DNA from: Halicephalobus mephisto
Taxonomy: Eukaryota > Nematoda > Chromadorea > Rhabditida > Panagrolaimidae
Length of the DNA: 12,301 bases
Reading direction: 5' to 3'
NCBI GenBank assembly: GCA_009193035.1
Contig: SWDT01000751.1
Span: 1 to 12,301 of the forward strand
In this document: one piece after another, positions 10,960 through 12,301 of the stretch
Position numbering within the stretch: the first letter of the stretch is position 1
Layout of the letters: each line of letters starts with the position of its first letter
The notes under the pieces: model-generated
What the model was told of the DNA's origin: nothing
What the model saw: the letters and a program-made list of their open reading frames with translations, nothing else
The model's database searches: none
Made by a program: the position numbers and the translations under genes

Positions 10960-11146
10960 GAGGGGATGGGCCGTTCCCGGTGGTATGTGCAATACCGGGT
11001 CGACCCGCGGTAGGAGAGGAGCAAGCTCCTTCAACCCACAGGTCCCAAAAATTAATAATAGGTATGTCACAATAGTGACAACGAACCTATTATGGTTCGT
11101 AGAACAGATACTACACTTTGATCTTAGCCAATAGGCCAGAAGCGAT
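10960..11146 (-). ncRNA. U2 spliceosomal snRNA
   Basis: U2 pairs with the intron branch point in the spliceosome. The minus strand starts ATCGCTTCT at 11146 and contains GGCTAAGATCAAAGTG, then the branch-point-pairing GTAGTA (11114-11109). Stem IIa is a perfect 7-base pair (11094-11100 with 11081-11087), stem IIb is TGTCAC/GTGACA (11065-11080), and the IIa loop bases (11086-11093) can instead pair perfectly with 11055-11062, the conserved IIa/IIc switch. The Sm site AATTTTTGG is at 11053-11045. Stem III has GGAGCTTGCTCC (11029-11018), and stem IV carries the TATTGCA loop (10976-10999). Length is about 187 bases, as in other animals; the exact 3' end is uncertain because a CCCC/GGGG hairpin follows. 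Stem I is one base shorter after CTTCT than the versions I know. An open frame over it is not a gene. Confidence 0.94.
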
Positions 11147-11539
11147 ACCGACTCCACTTCGGTTTTAATATTTATCTCTAGCCAATTGTCCCAGTAAAGG
11201 AGAAAGTTCCTACTAATGCAGAGAGCGAAAGAAAAAATTTCTTTCTTAAGAAAAGGAAAATCAGTTATGTTGACTCTGACTAAACTTTATATTGTGAAAG
11301 TTAATTGTCAATATGTGTTTGATAAATAAATATTTTCAACTATACAATCAATAATGGGTGAGGTGGCAGTTATTCTTATCGATTGATCAAGCATGAAAAA
11401 ATAAGAATTATTTGATCTTATTGAATGGAATGACTATCACATAGTCAAGGTGTGTACATTGTCGTCAGCACGCCAAAAATCATCCACAGCTATCATCATC
11501 GGATTCACTATATTTTTGTTTAATTTATTTTCAACATTT
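11147..11539. other. Upstream region of U2 and leader region of the next gene
   Basis: This is the divergent interval between the U2 start (minus) and the plus-strand gene at 11562. The U2 proximal element should lie about 50-65 bases upstream (near 11196-11211 on the minus strand), but I cannot identify it with confidence. An AT-rich ATAAATATTAAA lies near -20 to -30 of U2. Perfect inverted pairs GAAAGAAA/TTTCTTTC (11227-11245) and ATTCTTAT/ATAAGAAT (11372-11379 and 11401-11408) are seen and are easily chance. Confidence 0.35.
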
Positions 11540-11550
11540 TTTTATTATAG
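11540..11550 (+). promoter_or_regulatory. Possible splice or trans-splice acceptor before the next gene
   Basis: A T-rich tract ends in TTATTATAG, 11 bases before ATG 11562. That is the place and spacing expected of a nematode spliced-leader acceptor. The last bases differ from the strong TTTCAG consensus, so it is only a candidate. Confidence 0.3.
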
Positions 11551-11561
11551 AAATTTGAAAA

Positions 11562-12301
11562 ATGGACAGGGATTTGTTGTTTGCTAAAAAACCCGAAGAT
11601 GTTCCTATGTATGAACTTAAAGAATCTAAAGTCGAAATCAATTCCGATACCTCGAAAATTCCGTTCAGTAATCTTGATCGTGATCTGAAACTTCAGTTTC
11701 ACAAACTCTGTTCTCTAGTTCTTCTTCGGGACCTCTTCTACAGTTCGAAATTAATGAGATGGGTCAAATGTCCGAAGACATACGTCACTACTTTTATAAA
11801 ATTTTCAAACAACCCGTGTTTTGATGATATTCGTAAGGTCATTTCAATAATGTTGTTGTTATGACATAAAGGTTTTAGAAAAAAATAGATCCATTTTCGG
11901 TCATCGAAATTAGAGATTCGGTGTGGCTTACGTGGCTGGAGCCAGGGACACTTTCGAAATATTTCAACAATCACAAATTCTGTCATACTAAAGTGTGTAT
12001 ACATAATAGTACTCTGAATCCTGAAGAGTTCAGAACCATCATCAATCCTAATGTGACAGAAATTTCATTTCGATATATAAATTCTCAGAAAACAAAACCC
12101 TGAGGGTGTTTCTCGAGCAAATGCCATATTTGGAAGAGTTCACATGCATGTTCTGCGAAGAAATTCCAAATTTGGAATCAACATTATTCAACTGGAACAA
12201 AAAAGAAAATTAAAGAAAATCACGTTCACTACAAACCTTCATTCAATTACGATTTCATTAGAAACCCAAAATTACTTGCAAAATTCATGAGTCGACAAGA
12301 G
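11562..12301 (+). pseudogene. Broken nematode gene, possibly F-box/FBA_2 type, running off the window
   Basis: The first segment starts at ATG 11562 and encodes 92 residues. Around residues 33-69 it resembles a nematode F-box: Ile-Pro-Phe-Ser-x-Leu, then Leu-Leu-Arg-Asp-Leu-x3-Ser-Ser-Lys. A 41-base intron (11838-11878, weak donor GTCATT, acceptor TTTTAG) leads to a 75-codon segment ending at TGA 12101 (Asn-Pro-Glu-Glu-Phe-x-Thr-Ile-Ile, Val-Thr-Glu-Ile-Ser-Phe). One base out of frame from about 12091, coding character resumes (Leu-Arg-Val-Phe-Leu-Glu-Gln-Met-Pro-Tyr-Leu-Glu-Glu-Phe). After a further stop at about 12210 another frame continues to the edge. Its role, if F-box, would be substrate choice in an SCF ubiquitin ligase. 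The identification is tentative; the case for a coding relic with at least one frameshift is stronger than the family call. Confidence 0.4.

Noticed and set aside
10948..11157. 69-codon open frame on the minus strand
   Set aside because: It lies on the U2 snRNA and is explained by the structured RNA sequence; nothing in it resembles a protein family.

Overview
The window looks like nuclear DNA of a free-living nematode, most likely Caenorhabditis or a close relative. It is AT-rich. Its introns are 44 to 48 bases long and end in TTTCAG, TTACAG or TTCCAG. It carries a complete seven-transmembrane chemoreceptor gene of the nematode-specific SRT family, a spliceosomal U2 snRNA gene, and a decayed gene that resembles the expanded nematode F-box families. 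It is not bacterial contamination: the one microbial-looking gene has a spliceosomal intron and lies less than 400 bases from the U2 gene.

Layout. At 1-982 there is mostly unassigned sequence with two weak coding-like islands on the minus strand. At 983-2439 (minus) is an intact four-exon srt gene encoding 342 residues. From 2440 to about 7135 is a long gene-poor stretch with one weak minus-strand reading frame (4967-5152) and a cluster of small hairpins (5320-5470). At 7163-7472 is a degenerate inverted repeat of about 310 bases, probably a fold-back mobile element or a hairpin-RNA locus. At 8440-8601 (minus) is a candidate 53-residue gene with a TATA-like box and a poly(A) signal at sensible distances. 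At 9057-10742 (plus) is a full-length type I Baeyer-Villiger monooxygenase gene, similar to microbial and especially fungal enzymes, interrupted by six one-base frameshifts. At 10960-11146 (minus) is a U2 snRNA gene. From 11562 to the window end (plus) is a broken protein-coding gene, possibly of the F-box/FBA_2 type.

The genes do not form an operon or pathway: they alternate strands and each has its own apparent ends. The main points of interest are the horizontally acquired-looking oxygenase, the question of whether its frameshifts are real or assembly errors, the long inverted repeat, and the small unassigned gene. Exon structures, frameshift positions and repeat pairings were worked out by hand. 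Family assignments rest on recognised motifs, not on database searches.
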